Shown here: piece by piece, positions 6,962 to 14,312 of the stretch
Position numbering within the stretch: position 1 is the first letter of the stretch
Layout: every line of letters starts with the position of its first letter
From: Bacteroidales bacterium
Lineage (GTDB): Bacteria > Bacteroidota > Bacteroidia > Bacteroidales > BM520
Direction: 5' to 3'
Length of the DNA: 15,939 nucleotides
Assembly (NCBI GenBank): GCA_028701815.1
Contig: JAQVPY010000029.1
Location: 1-15,939 of the forward strand
Notes under the pieces: model-generated
The model's input: only the letters and a program-made list of their open reading frames with translations
What the model was told of the DNA's origin: nothing
Database searches by the model: none
Program-made: the position numbers and the translations under genes

Positions 6962-7675
6962 ATGAAACGAGTATTGATAAAATTGAGCGGCGAATCGCTT
7001 GCAGGAAAAGACGGTTATGGCATTGATGCCGAGAGAGTCGACTATTATGTCGAAGAAATAATGAAAGCTGTAAGTATGGGCACTCAGATTGCTATCGTCA
7101 TCGGCGGCGGAAATATCTTTCGCGGCGTCAAGGGCGCTACTGCCGGTTTTGATAGAGTCCAGGGCGACTATATGGGTATGATGGCTACAATAATCAACTC
7201 GTTGGCCTTGCAGACCACTCTCGAAGAGCACGGTGTGAAAACCAAAGTCCTTTCAGGTCTGCCTGTCGAAAGAGTAGCAGAAGCGATGTCGGCTTCCCGT
7301 GCTATCGAGTATATTGAATCCGGAAATTTGGTTATTATCGCCGGAGGATCCGGAAACCCATTCTTTACTACAGACACAGCCGGTGTGCTTAGAGCCCTCG
7401 AGATAAAGGCTGATGCCATATTAAAGGGCACACGCGTCGACGGTGTCTATGATAAAGACCCCGAGAAATTTGATGATGCAAGAAAATATGTCTCCCTGTC
7501 TTTTGATGAGGCTATAGCTAAAAGTTTAAAGATTATGGACCAGACTGCTTTTACCCTCTGTAAGGAGAATGATCTCCCTATAGTGGTGTTTAATATTAAT
7601 GTGCCATCTACACTGGTACGCGTTTTAAAAGGCGAAAACGCCGGAACAATAGTAAAAAACCCCAAAAACCAATAA
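6962..7675 (+). CDS. pyrH: UMP kinase
   Basis: PyrH phosphorylates UMP to UDP, the common branch point to UTP, CTP and UDP-sugars; it is a hexameric cytoplasmic enzyme of the amino acid kinase fold. The 237 residues match the family length. Seen are KLSGES at 7-12 (phosphate binding), GGGNIFRG at 48-55, GDYMGMMATIIN at 68-79, GSGNPFFTTDTA at 129-140 (UMP site) and KGTRVDGVYDKDP at 165-177. The stretch before NPFF is AGGSG, where most relatives have AAGTG; the change is conservative. It lies 20 nt after secA and 7 nt before frr, with no promoter seen between, so it is probably transcribed from the secA promoter. pyrH-frr is a common pair, but coupling to secA and not to rpsB-tsf is notable. 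Confidence 0.97.
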   Translation: MKRVLIKLSGESLAGKDGYGIDAERVDYYVEEIMKAVSMGTQIAIVIGGGNIFRGVKGATAGFDRVQGDYMGMMATIINSLALQTTLEEHGVKTKVLSGLPVERVAEAMSASRAIEYIESGNLVIIAGGSGNPFFTTDTAGVLRALEIKADAILKGTRVDGVYDKDPEKFDDARKYVSLSFDEAIAKSLKIMDQTAFTLCKENDLPIVVFNINVPSTLVRVLKGENAGTIVKNPKNQ

Positions 7676-7682
7676 ACTGTTT

Positions 7683-8246
7683 ATGTCAGAAGAAGTAACA
7701 ATGGTAATCGATGATGCGAAAGACGGAATGGAATCCGTGGTCGCTTTTCTTGTAAAAGAATATCAAAAGTTAAGAGCCGGTAAGGCCAGTCCCGAAATGC
7801 TCGATAGCCTAAAAGTGGAATGTTATGGAGCTATGATGCCTATTAACCAAGTGGCAAACATTAACTCCCCCGACCCTAAACAAATTATCGTACAACCCTG
7901 GGATAAAAGTATGCTTGCTCCGCTTGAAAAAGCTATACGTAATGCAAACCTTGGATTTAATCCGGTAAATAACGGTGAAGTCCTGAGAATCTTAGTCCCC
8001 GCCCTTACGGAAGAACGTCGTAAAGAGATCGTAAAAAAAGCCCGTCAGGATGCAGAACAGGCCAAAGTAAGCATACGCTCGGTGAGAAAAACGGCTAATG
8101 ATATGTCGAAAGACCTTAAATCTTCCGGAGTCTCCGAAGACGAAATCAAAAAGATGGAAGATAAAATACAGGAGCTGACTACCGATTTTACGAAAAAAAT
8201 CGATAAGATCCTTGAAGTGAAAGAGGCGGAGATAATGACCGTTTAA
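7683..8246 (+). CDS. frr: Ribosome recycling factor
   Basis: RRF works with EF-G to split post-termination ribosomes. The protein has 187 residues, the normal length. Domain I, a three-helix bundle, is formed by the N-terminal helix with LRAGKASPEMLD (residues about 30-41) and the two long C-terminal helices (about 107-185). Domain II lies between: VECYGAMMPINQVANI, IIVQPWDKS and the stretch ending LRILVPALTEERR, all close to the family consensus. The start lies 7 nt after the pyrH stop. The stop codon TAA (8244-8246) is directly followed by the stop codon of the convergent envC-like gene (8247), with no base between them. Confidence 0.97.
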   Translation: MSEEVTMVIDDAKDGMESVVAFLVKEYQKLRAGKASPEMLDSLKVECYGAMMPINQVANINSPDPKQIIVQPWDKSMLAPLEKAIRNANLGFNPVNNGEVLRILVPALTEERRKEIVKKARQDAEQAKVSIRSVRKTANDMSKDLKSSGVSEDEIKKMEDKIQELTTDFTKKIDKILEVKEAEIMTV

Positions 8247-8255
8247 TTATCTGCC
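8225..8255. terminator. Hairpin across the frr/envC-like stop-stop junction, possible bidirectional terminator
   Basis: AGATAAT (8230-8236) and ATTATCT (8246-8252) form a perfect 7-bp stem with a 9-nt loop. GGC (8225-8227) and GCC (8253-8255) extend it after a 2-base bulge. Both stop codons lie in the loop and stem. There is no strong T-tract on either side (the minus-strand flank reads TCTTTCACTT), so termination is only a suggestion from position. Confidence 0.35.
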
Positions 8256-9431
8256 ACTGATCCACGATTCCGGATTCTGTGTGGTATTGTCCTGCCAAAT
8301 CTCAAAGTGCATCTGCGCGGTCCCCTCTGCGTTGTCGCTGCGAATTGCTCCAAGAGCCTGCTTTGTCTTTACCTGATCTCCTACAGAGACGTATACACTC
8401 GATAAGTTTGAATATACGCTGAGATATTCGCCGTGCCTCACTATTATTACATTGTCGTATTGGGGTATCTGAATGATTTTGGTGACCTTTCCGTCGAAAA
8501 TTGCTCGCGCTGAACTGTTGGCTTCCGTTAAAATCGTTATCCCCGTTGAGTTTATTACTATACCTTTTAAATCCGGATGCGCATGTGTGCCGAATTTCTC
8601 GATGATTATGCCCCGCTCACACGGCCACGGCAATTTACCTTTGTTGCCTTCAAATTTGTCGGAAATGATCTTTTCTTCCGGGGTCAACTCTAATTTACTG
8701 CTCCCCTTTTTCTCCTTGGCAATAGCCTCTGCTATGGCTTTGTTGAGCTTCATCAGAGCATCTTGCTGCTTCTGAATCTTCTTTTTTAAATCCTTCTCTT
8801 CTTTTGTGAGCTTCTGTACAATGGCGTTCTTCTGCTGTTTTTCATTTCCCAAAACCTGCTTCTCCTTTTCCTGCTCCTGTGCAAGGTTGCGCTTGTTGAG
8901 ACGCTGTTTTTCCAAATAATCCTGCTTGTTCTGCAACTCGTCTGTCTTTGCTATGATGTCGTTGCAGTACGCCTTCCTCCTCTCCGAATAATATCTGAAA
9001 TATGCGATCCGCCTGAAAGCCTGGTTAAGATCCTTTGAGGCAAAAATGTACGAGAGTCTCTTATAGGCATTCTTGTTATACCATGTGTTTAATATCATCT
9101 CCGCATATTCGTCGCGAAGCGACTCCAATTCTCTGTTCAACATGTTTATGCTGTCGGTAGTGCTTGTAATCCCCCTGTCGATAGTCCTAATCTCCTTGTT
9201 GATGTTGCCTATCAACTTGTTGCGCGAAGATATCTGCTTGTCGATTACATATATCTGGTTTATAGAGGCCTTCTTCCCTTTTGTAGTCTCCGATAATAAT
9301 TTATTGGTGTACTTTATGTCGTCTTCTATTTTAGACTTCTCACTTTGCAATTCTTCTTTGCTTTGTGCCATGCACGGAATCAGGCAAAACGACAACAGAA
9401 AACAAACGATAATATATTTAATTCTCATCAT
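8247..9431 (-). CDS. EnvC-like murein hydrolase activator (degenerate M23/LytM domain)
   Basis: The 394-residue protein starts with a signal peptide (about residues 1-22, ending CMAQ). A long coiled coil follows (about 24-120 and 150-245, rich in Lys, Gln and Glu), then a C-terminal LytM/M23 fold (about 262-394). In active M23 enzymes zinc is held by HxxxD and by the second His of HxH; here the HNGID-like site is NSTGIT (294-299), the YAHL site is YSNL (340-343) and the HLHFE site is QMHFE (373-377). Only one ligand of the set remains. This is the pattern of EnvC/NlpD-type factors, which do not cut peptidoglycan but open amidases during cell division. The ATG at 9431 is followed directly by a second ATG at 9428; either could be used. 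It lies 5 nt after the DUF4292 gene. Confidence 0.88.
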   Translation of the reverse strand: MMRIKYIIVCFLLSFCLIPCMAQSKEELQSEKSKIEDDIKYTNKLLSETTKGKKASINQIYVIDKQISSRNKLIGNINKEIRTIDRGITSTTDSINMLNRELESLRDEYAEMILNTWYNKNAYKRLSYIFASKDLNQAFRRIAYFRYYSERRKAYCNDIIAKTDELQNKQDYLEKQRLNKRNLAQEQEKEKQVLGNEKQQKNAIVQKLTKEEKDLKKKIQKQQDALMKLNKAIAEAIAKEKKGSSKLELTPEEKIISDKFEGNKGKLPWPCERGIIIEKFGTHAHPDLKGIVINSTGITILTEANSSARAIFDGKVTKIIQIPQYDNVIIVRHGEYLSVYSNLSSVYVSVGDQVKTKQALGAIRSDNAEGTAQMHFEIWQDNTTQNPESWISGR

Positions 9432-9436
9432 TACTG

Positions 9437-10234
9437 CTATTCGATTTTTATGTAATTGTCAGGTACCTTTATATATATTCCACTTATAAGTTCGGTCGAG
9501 TGCCTGGAATATTTCATGACAGCCGTCCCTAAACCCGCAATGTCTATTTCTTGCGACGTACAAATCCCTCGCCAAAGGTCATCATAAATTCTGCTAAGGA
9601 ATCTGACATACAGCGAATTATTCGTGTCTGCATAACGGTATGAGTTAATGGCAACTTGTCCGTATTCTATTAGATATATCCTCCGCTTTCCGACGTTGTC
9701 ATAGGTAATTGCGGTTAGACTGTCGGAAGACATGGAATATTGCGGTGAGGTTTCTGTCATGGAAATAAACGACTTGCACGGTCCACCCATCAAAAGACTT
9801 TCTAAAATATCATAGAAACCTGCATCTTTCGTACCATCTTGAGGAAATGCGATATTTTGGTATGTTCTTTGCAACTTATTAATAATTAGTGCGGTGTCAT
9901 TTGTGATTTTTACTGATGCGACATTTATACCGCCGATGACGACATTAGCGGTGATTACTCCTTTAGAAGTGTAATTGATTATTCCTCTGATTTTCCTTGT
10001 TGTACTGCCATCGGCAGGCGAAAACGCACATTCGTAACGGCAGCTCATGGCTTCACATCGAAACGACTTGACAAACATGGAGTCGACAAAAGCGCCGGCT
10101 GATATGCTTTCTTTTGCTAATGCTTCCGGTTTGGAGGAGGCAGAGGAGCCAACCTTCCCGGCAGTACCGCAGGAGTATGACAAAAACACGCCAAATGTGA
10201 CAGCCGATAAAAGAATCAGGAGGTGTTTATTCAT
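9437..10234 (-). CDS. DUF4292 lipoprotein, possibly LolA/LolB-like fold
   Basis: A 265-residue predicted lipoprotein with a hydrophobic signal (residues 3-18) and a relaxed Bacteroidota lipobox LSYSC with acylated Cys22. The following residues (GTAGK) lack the acidic surface-export signal of this phylum, so it probably faces the periplasm. The mature part is beta-rich: repeated strands around IRGIINYTSKG, ANVVIGGINVASVKIT, ALIINKLQRTYQNI, then a helix FYDILESLLMGGP. That order recalls the half-barrel of LolA/LolB lipoprotein carriers. DUF4292 is my family call from pattern and gene order, not from a search. It overlaps the TPR gene by 8 bp and ends 5 nt before the envC-like gene, so translation is likely coupled along the operon. 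Confidence 0.77.
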   Translation of the reverse strand: MNKHLLILLSAVTFGVFLSYSCGTAGKVGSSASSKPEALAKESISAGAFVDSMFVKSFRCEAMSCRYECAFSPADGSTTRKIRGIINYTSKGVITANVVIGGINVASVKITNDTALIINKLQRTYQNIAFPQDGTKDAGFYDILESLLMGGPCKSFISMTETSPQYSMSSDSLTAITYDNVGKRRIYLIEYGQVAINSYRYADTNNSLYVRFLSRIYDDLWRGICTSQEIDIAGLGTAVMKYSRHSTELISGIYIKVPDNYIKIE

Positions 10235-11957
10235 AGTAAGTCTTCTCCAGTGCTTTTTTGATTAATATATCACTCTTCTTATCTCCGGCTGCTTTCAGGG
10301 CGTTTTCCCAATATTTGGCGGCGTTTTCTTCATTTCCGAGTTTCCATTCGATGTCTCCAATATGCTCGAGATATGTGCTTTTGTTGTCGCCCTCTTTAAC
10401 CTTTGACAAAGCATCTGTAGTATATTTCAGAGCCTCATCATATTTCCCGTTTTTGAACAATGCCCATCCGTAAGTGTCTAAGTTATAGGGGTTTTCCGGA
10501 TCGAGTTCAACGGCTTTCCTGCCCATCGTTTCTGCTTTCTCGAGATTAACTCCCGAAGTGCTTAGATAATAGCTGTAATTATTCAGAAGAAATGCGTTGT
10601 CAGGATTCAGAGCCAAAGATTTATCGTATGAATTATAGGCGGCAACAGTATCGCCTAATTTATAATAACATTCGCCGATATAAGAGAAAAATTCCGCTTT
10701 AAACGGGTCGTTGTTTATCACAAGGGTGATGCCTTCATTGAATTTGCCAAGCGCCTCACTGTATTTTTTCAGCAAGAGTTTATTGACACCATCGTAGAAA
10801 TAGAAATAAGGTTCCAGGGGTGCTATCTTTTCAGCTCTGGCGCATAATACTTCTACCGAGTCGGTGTTGTCCAGATAACTTTCTATGTGTACTAATTTTT
10901 CGTAGACGGGGATTATAGACTCCGATTTGTTGTTCATGGTAAGGGCCTTGTAAAACCCCTGTCGCGCCATCCCGAAATTCTGCTGAAAATAGTACGACTC
11001 CGAAAGAATAGCCAGCGGCATAAAAGAGTCGGGGTGTGTCTCGCTTATAGTTTTCAGAAGGTTGAAGGCTTCGCCGTTGATTATATTTAAATCTTCAGTT
11101 TTATATAATTTAAATAAGATCACCAGTTTGGATTCGGCGTCAAGGGAGGGCACCGCGAAACCTGCGAGCAGTTCTTCGTAGGCTCTCTGCGTATCGCTCT
11201 TTTTACGGTAATATTCCGACAGAGTGATATGAATATAAGGGTCGTCGGGTGACTCTTTCGCGATATTGCCGTAACACTCCATGGCGGCGTCTTCGTCACC
11301 GTATTTCATGTACATATTGGCGAGCATCGAAATATAGCGGGTCTCTTCAGGATATGCAGCTATAAGTTTTTCCATCTCTTTTACAGCATTCCCGGTTTGT
11401 CCTTTTTCTTCGTATATTTTGACTGTTTTGACGGTGATATCTTCGCTGATACCAATCGCATCTTCGAGAAAATACAGCTGTTTTAAAGTCTTTTTGTAAT
11501 CTGAGGTAGTAAGAAGAGCGTTTGCATATTCGAATTGCAGCTCTAAATTTTCCGGAGCGAGGGTGACGATTTTTTCGTATAAGCTCACCAGCTCTTTAGA
11601 GGCGGGAATAGTCTTGGATAAAGAGGCGAGATTTATTAGATAATCCACGTTGGTGTCGTCAATGTCGGCAGCAATTGTTGCGGCTCTTTTTGCTTCTTTC
11701 AGTTTGTAATCGGAAGAATAGAGTTTGGATAACTCATACCATGCCGCATCATTTAAAGAATCGGTTTTCACACATTGTTCAAAAAGGGCGACAGCCTTTG
11801 ATTCGTTGCCTGCAAGTTTAGCTCCCATTGCCTGAATAAAATCGGAGGTCTTTTTTATTTCGGAAGGGCTGCTTATATTTGGTGTGACGGCGACCTTGGA
11901 TGTCTTGCATCCGACGAGCAAAGCCGCCAGCAGGAATATCGAAAAATATCTCTTCAT
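10227..11957 (-). CDS. Tetratricopeptide-repeat lipoprotein
   Basis: A 576-residue lipoprotein: signal peptide residues 1-16, lipobox LVGC with Cys17, then KTSK, again without the acidic surface signal. The rest is an all-helical solenoid of tandem TPR units from about residue 45 to the C-terminus. The clearest repeats are near 423-455 (YIGECYYKLGDTVAAYNSYDKSL), 491-520 (YGWALFKNGKYDEALKY) and 530-562 (IGDIEWKLGNEENAAKYWENAL), with the usual W/L, G, Y, A and P spacing. No catalytic domain is present, so it is probably a scaffold for a periplasmic or outer-membrane complex. It sits 18 nt after dut, and its own end overlaps the DUF4292 start by 8 bp. The partner is unknown; the neighbouring lipoprotein and the EnvC-like protein are candidates. 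Confidence 0.9.
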   Translation of the reverse strand: MKRYFSIFLLAALLVGCKTSKVAVTPNISSPSEIKKTSDFIQAMGAKLAGNESKAVALFEQCVKTDSLNDAAWYELSKLYSSDYKLKEAKRAATIAADIDDTNVDYLINLASLSKTIPASKELVSLYEKIVTLAPENLELQFEYANALLTTSDYKKTLKQLYFLEDAIGISEDITVKTVKIYEEKGQTGNAVKEMEKLIAAYPEETRYISMLANMYMKYGDEDAAMECYGNIAKESPDDPYIHITLSEYYRKKSDTQRAYEELLAGFAVPSLDAESKLVILFKLYKTEDLNIINGEAFNLLKTISETHPDSFMPLAILSESYYFQQNFGMARQGFYKALTMNNKSESIIPVYEKLVHIESYLDNTDSVEVLCARAEKIAPLEPYFYFYDGVNKLLLKKYSEALGKFNEGITLVINNDPFKAEFFSYIGECYYKLGDTVAAYNSYDKSLALNPDNAFLLNNYSYYLSTSGVNLEKAETMGRKAVELDPENPYNLDTYGWALFKNGKYDEALKYTTDALSKVKEGDNKSTYLEHIGDIEWKLGNEENAAKYWENALKAAGDKKSDILIKKALEKTYYE

Positions 11958-11975
11958 AAAAAATCATTTTTTTTG

Positions 11976-12407
11976 TTATACACCGGTAGAGCCAAAGCCG
12001 CCTTTTCCCCTGTCTGTTTCATCAAGGGTGTCAACTTCAGTCCATGTGGCACGTTCGTGGCGGCTTATTACCATCTGGGCGATTCTGTCGCCTGAATTAA
12101 TAATAAACGCTTCATTCGAGAGGTTTATTATTATTACGCATATCTCTCCGCGATAGTCCGCATCAATAGTCCCGGGAGAGTTTAGAACGGTAATACCTTT
12201 TTTTATGGCGAGACCGCTGCGGGGTCTTACCTGGGCTTCGTAGCCTATCGGCAACGACATATAGAGTCCCGTCGGAATAAGTCGCCTCTCTAACGGCTGT
12301 ATTGTTACCGGTTCCTGCAAATATGCCCTTAAGTCCATCCCTGCAGAGGCAATGGTTTCATATTCGGGTAACTGATTGTCGGATTTGTTTATGATGTCTA
12401 TTTTCAT
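11976..12407 (-). CDS. dut: dUTP diphosphatase
   Basis: Dut hydrolyses dUTP to dUMP and PPi, keeping uracil out of DNA and supplying the thymidylate precursor. The 143 residues carry all five trimeric dUTPase motifs: AGMDLRA at 22-28, RPRSGLA at 61-67, NSPGTIDADYRGE at 76-88 (with the catalytic Asp84), GDRIAQMV at 106-113 and the C-terminal RGKGGFGSTG at 133-142 that folds over the nucleotide of a neighbouring subunit. It overlaps the flippase stop through ATGA (12404-12407), a sign of translational coupling. It is a housekeeping enzyme placed between envelope genes, which probably reflects an inherited gene order and not a shared pathway. Confidence 0.97.
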   Translation of the reverse strand: MKIDIINKSDNQLPEYETIASAGMDLRAYLQEPVTIQPLERRLIPTGLYMSLPIGYEAQVRPRSGLAIKKGITVLNSPGTIDADYRGEICVIIINLSNEAFIINSGDRIAQMVISRHERATWTEVDTLDETDRGKGGFGSTGV

Positions 12408-13867
12408 TGTCTTATAATTTTTTTAATTTCTTTTTTCCATGCTATGGCGACGTAAACAAGTATCAGTACAGTGTTGCCGCAGAGTTTTACCGTAAGCGAC
12501 GGGTAGGGGATTGCCATGGATAAAATGTATAGAACTATCGCAAGAAGCGAGAAGAGTCCTATCGCCTTTAGATCATAATTAACCGGATAATATTTTTTAC
12601 CCCAGATGTACGACAAAATGACCATTATCATGAAACATGATACACATGCAATGGCGGAGGCCATATATCCTATCACCGGAATAAAAATGAAGTTTATTAG
12701 AAGTGTGACTCCGGCTCCTATTAAAGATTGATAGGCACCGTATTTTGTCCTGTCGGTCAGTTTGTACCATATCGACTGATTGTAATATACGCCTAAGAGC
12801 AAGTTGGCAAAAAGTATCAGAGGAACAACTTTGAGACCCTCCCAGTATGCCGCATTTTCTAAGTGCTTGAAGAAGTCTATATACAGCGTTATTCCTAAGA
12901 ATATCAGCCATCCTAATATGATAAAATATTTCATGATGTCTGCGTATGTCTTGCGTGTATCTTTACTGTCTTGTTGCGAGAAGAAAAATGGCTCAAACGA
13001 GTAATTGAAGGCCTGGACAAACATCGTCATAAGCACGGCGAGTTTGTAGTTGGCTCCGTAAATACCAACGACATACATTGGATCTTGTCCTGCCGGCGTA
13101 AGATATTTCAACAGTATCTTGTCGATGTTTTGGTTGATTTGTCCGGCGAAGCCGACAATTAATATCGGAAATGCATATATCACCATCGGTTTCAATAAGG
13201 CAAAATTGATCTTGAGTTTTAGTATCTTTAATTCGGGATATAACAGTAAAACTCCTATAATATTGGCAATAAGATTAGAAAGAAATACGTATCCGACACC
13301 TATCGATGGGTTATACAACAATGCAAAGAAGGAGTCGGGCCGACTCATGCTCAACGGTCTGAACACAAGGAAAAACAGTAGATTCAGCCCTAAATTTATA
13401 CCAATATTGACTATTTTAAGTGTGGCAAACCTTAAGGCTTTATTTTGAAGTCTCAGCAGAGTGAACGGCGTAGAGGTAAAAGCGTCTATGGCTACAATAA
13501 TTGCGAGCCATAGTATGAATTTTTCATAGCCTGCATAGCCGATAAGTTGAGACAGCGGCTTCAGGAAAATAATTACGCATGCGAGGAAAAGTAGTGAGAG
13601 CGTTAATATGGAGGATGTAGTCGTGTTGTATACATCCTGCTTGTTGACTTTGTCTTTTGAAAATCTGAAAAAGGCGGTCTCCATGCCGAAAGTCAGAAAT
13701 ATCAGAACGAAGGCGACGTGGGCGTACAGATTGCTGACGATTCCGTATTCTTCCGGAGGGAAAAGTTGAGTGTATAATGGAAGAAGTAGAAAATTTAATG
13801 TTCTTCCGATAATGCTGCTTAATCCGTAATAGGCGGTTTCTCCGGCCAACTTTTTAAATGGATTCAT
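12404..13867 (-). CDS. Lipid-linked oligosaccharide flippase (MVF/Wzx-like, 14 TM)
   Basis: The 487-residue integral inner-membrane protein shows about 14 hydrophobic segments (roughly residues 15-33, 42-66, 84-102, 117-138, 150-169, 190-210, 225-245, 277-297, 309-334, 347-368, 380-402, 403-423, 433-453 and 460-478). It begins with the N-terminal pattern of the polysaccharide biosynthesis/Wzx group (KKLAGETAYYG, LPLYTQLFPPEEYG) of the MOP flippase superfamily. Such proteins move undecaprenyl-linked sugars across the inner membrane; the cargo cannot be told here because no glycosyltransferase lies nearby. MurJ is less likely since the N-terminus and length match the Wzx type. The start overlaps the merR end by 14 bp, and the end overlaps dut by 4 bp. 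Confidence 0.88.
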   Translation of the reverse strand: MNPFKKLAGETAYYGLSSIIGRTLNFLLLPLYTQLFPPEEYGIVSNLYAHVAFVLIFLTFGMETAFFRFSKDKVNKQDVYNTTTSSILTLSLLFLACVIIFLKPLSQLIGYAGYEKFILWLAIIVAIDAFTSTPFTLLRLQNKALRFATLKIVNIGINLGLNLLFFLVFRPLSMSRPDSFFALLYNPSIGVGYVFLSNLIANIIGVLLLYPELKILKLKINFALLKPMVIYAFPILIVGFAGQINQNIDKILLKYLTPAGQDPMYVVGIYGANYKLAVLMTMFVQAFNYSFEPFFFSQQDSKDTRKTYADIMKYFIILGWLIFLGITLYIDFFKHLENAAYWEGLKVVPLILFANLLLGVYYNQSIWYKLTDRTKYGAYQSLIGAGVTLLINFIFIPVIGYMASAIACVSCFMIMVILSYIWGKKYYPVNYDLKAIGLFSLLAIVLYILSMAIPYPSLTVKLCGNTVLILVYVAIAWKKEIKKIIRQ

Positions 13868-14225
13868 ATATGGAAGAAGCTATCGTTTTAATCTTTAACA
13901 ACTTGTCGTAGAGGTCTTGGTCGGAAAAACGTAATGTTTTCGGCGGCACTGCGCACGGATCGTCTTCGATGTCTTCAGCCGGAACTCGTTTTCTGAGGGC
14001 CTTTTTTGCTCCCTCCAAAGTGAACTTGTTAACTTTAACCAGCTGATATATGCGCTCAATATTTTCGATGTCCTTGTTCGTGAAAAAACGTACACCCCTC
14101 TTGTTGCGTTTAGGCTTGATATATTGTGGAAATTCTTCTTCCCAAAAACGAAGAAGCGATTGGCTTACACCGAATTTTTCCGCCACCTCGCTAATGGAGT
14201 AATATAATTTGCTGTCTTCTTCCAT
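13854..14225 (-). CDS. MerR-family transcriptional regulator
   Basis: A 123-residue DNA-binding protein. Residues 8-76 match the MerR winged helix-turn-helix: YYSISEVAEKFGVSQSLLRF for helix 1-turn-helix 2, WEEEFPQYIKPKR for the approach to the wing, GVRFFTNKDIENIERI for the wing and the next helix, and VKVNKFTLEGAKKAL for the last helix pair. The tail (about 80-123) ends in a helix likely to form the antiparallel coiled-coil dimer; it has one Cys (Cys91) and no metal-binding Cys cluster or ligand domain. The signal it reads is unknown. It is the first gene of the minus-strand operon and divergent from alaS; a promoter with a central dyad lies between them. Its 3' end overlaps the flippase by 14 bp. 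Confidence 0.9.
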   Translation of the reverse strand: MEEDSKLYYSISEVAEKFGVSQSLLRFWEEEFPQYIKPKRNKRGVRFFTNKDIENIERIYQLVKVNKFTLEGAKKALRKRVPAEDIEDDPCAVPPKTLRFSDQDLYDKLLKIKTIASSIYESI

Positions 14226-14251
14226 CTGTAAATGAATTAAAAACCGTTAAC

Positions 14252-14282
14252 TTGCAAAGTTAAATAAACTTTTTTAATTTTG
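14252..14282 (+). promoter_or_regulatory. Predicted alaS promoter
   Basis: CTTG with TTG at 14252-14254, a 20-bp spacer and TAATTTTG at 14275-14282 fit the Bacteroidota promoter (-7 full match, -33 three of four bases). It ends 30 nt before the alaS ATG and is interleaved with the minus-strand merR promoter. Confidence 0.6.
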
Positions 14283-14286
14283 CACA
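14255..14286 (-). promoter_or_regulatory. Predicted promoter of the merR-flippase-dut operon
   Basis: On the minus strand: TGTG (14286-14283), a 20-bp spacer and TAACTTTG (14262-14255), a full match to the -7 consensus and one mismatch in the -33. It ends 29 nt before the merR ATG. The two -7 elements of this and the alaS promoter are only 12 bp apart, so one polymerase should exclude the other. Confidence 0.55.
14256..14272. promoter_or_regulatory. Perfect dyad in the alaS promoter spacer, candidate MerR operator
   Basis: AAAGTT (14256-14261) and AACTTT (14267-14272) form a perfect inverted repeat around 5 bp. Its centre (14264) coincides with the centre of the alaS spacer (14255-14274), the standard position of MerR-family operators, and it covers most of the merR -7 element. 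The sequence is AT-rich, so chance is possible. Confidence 0.45.
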
Positions 14287-14312
14287 CTTTTAAAAGGATT
14301 AAAAAAACATAA

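Noticed and set aside
11958..11971. A6-TCA-T8 symmetry in the gap between dut and the TPR gene as a hairpin terminator
   Set aside because: Six A-T pairs with a 3-nt loop would be unstable, and a terminator inside an otherwise tightly coupled operon is implausible; it is more likely an A-rich leader before the start codon.
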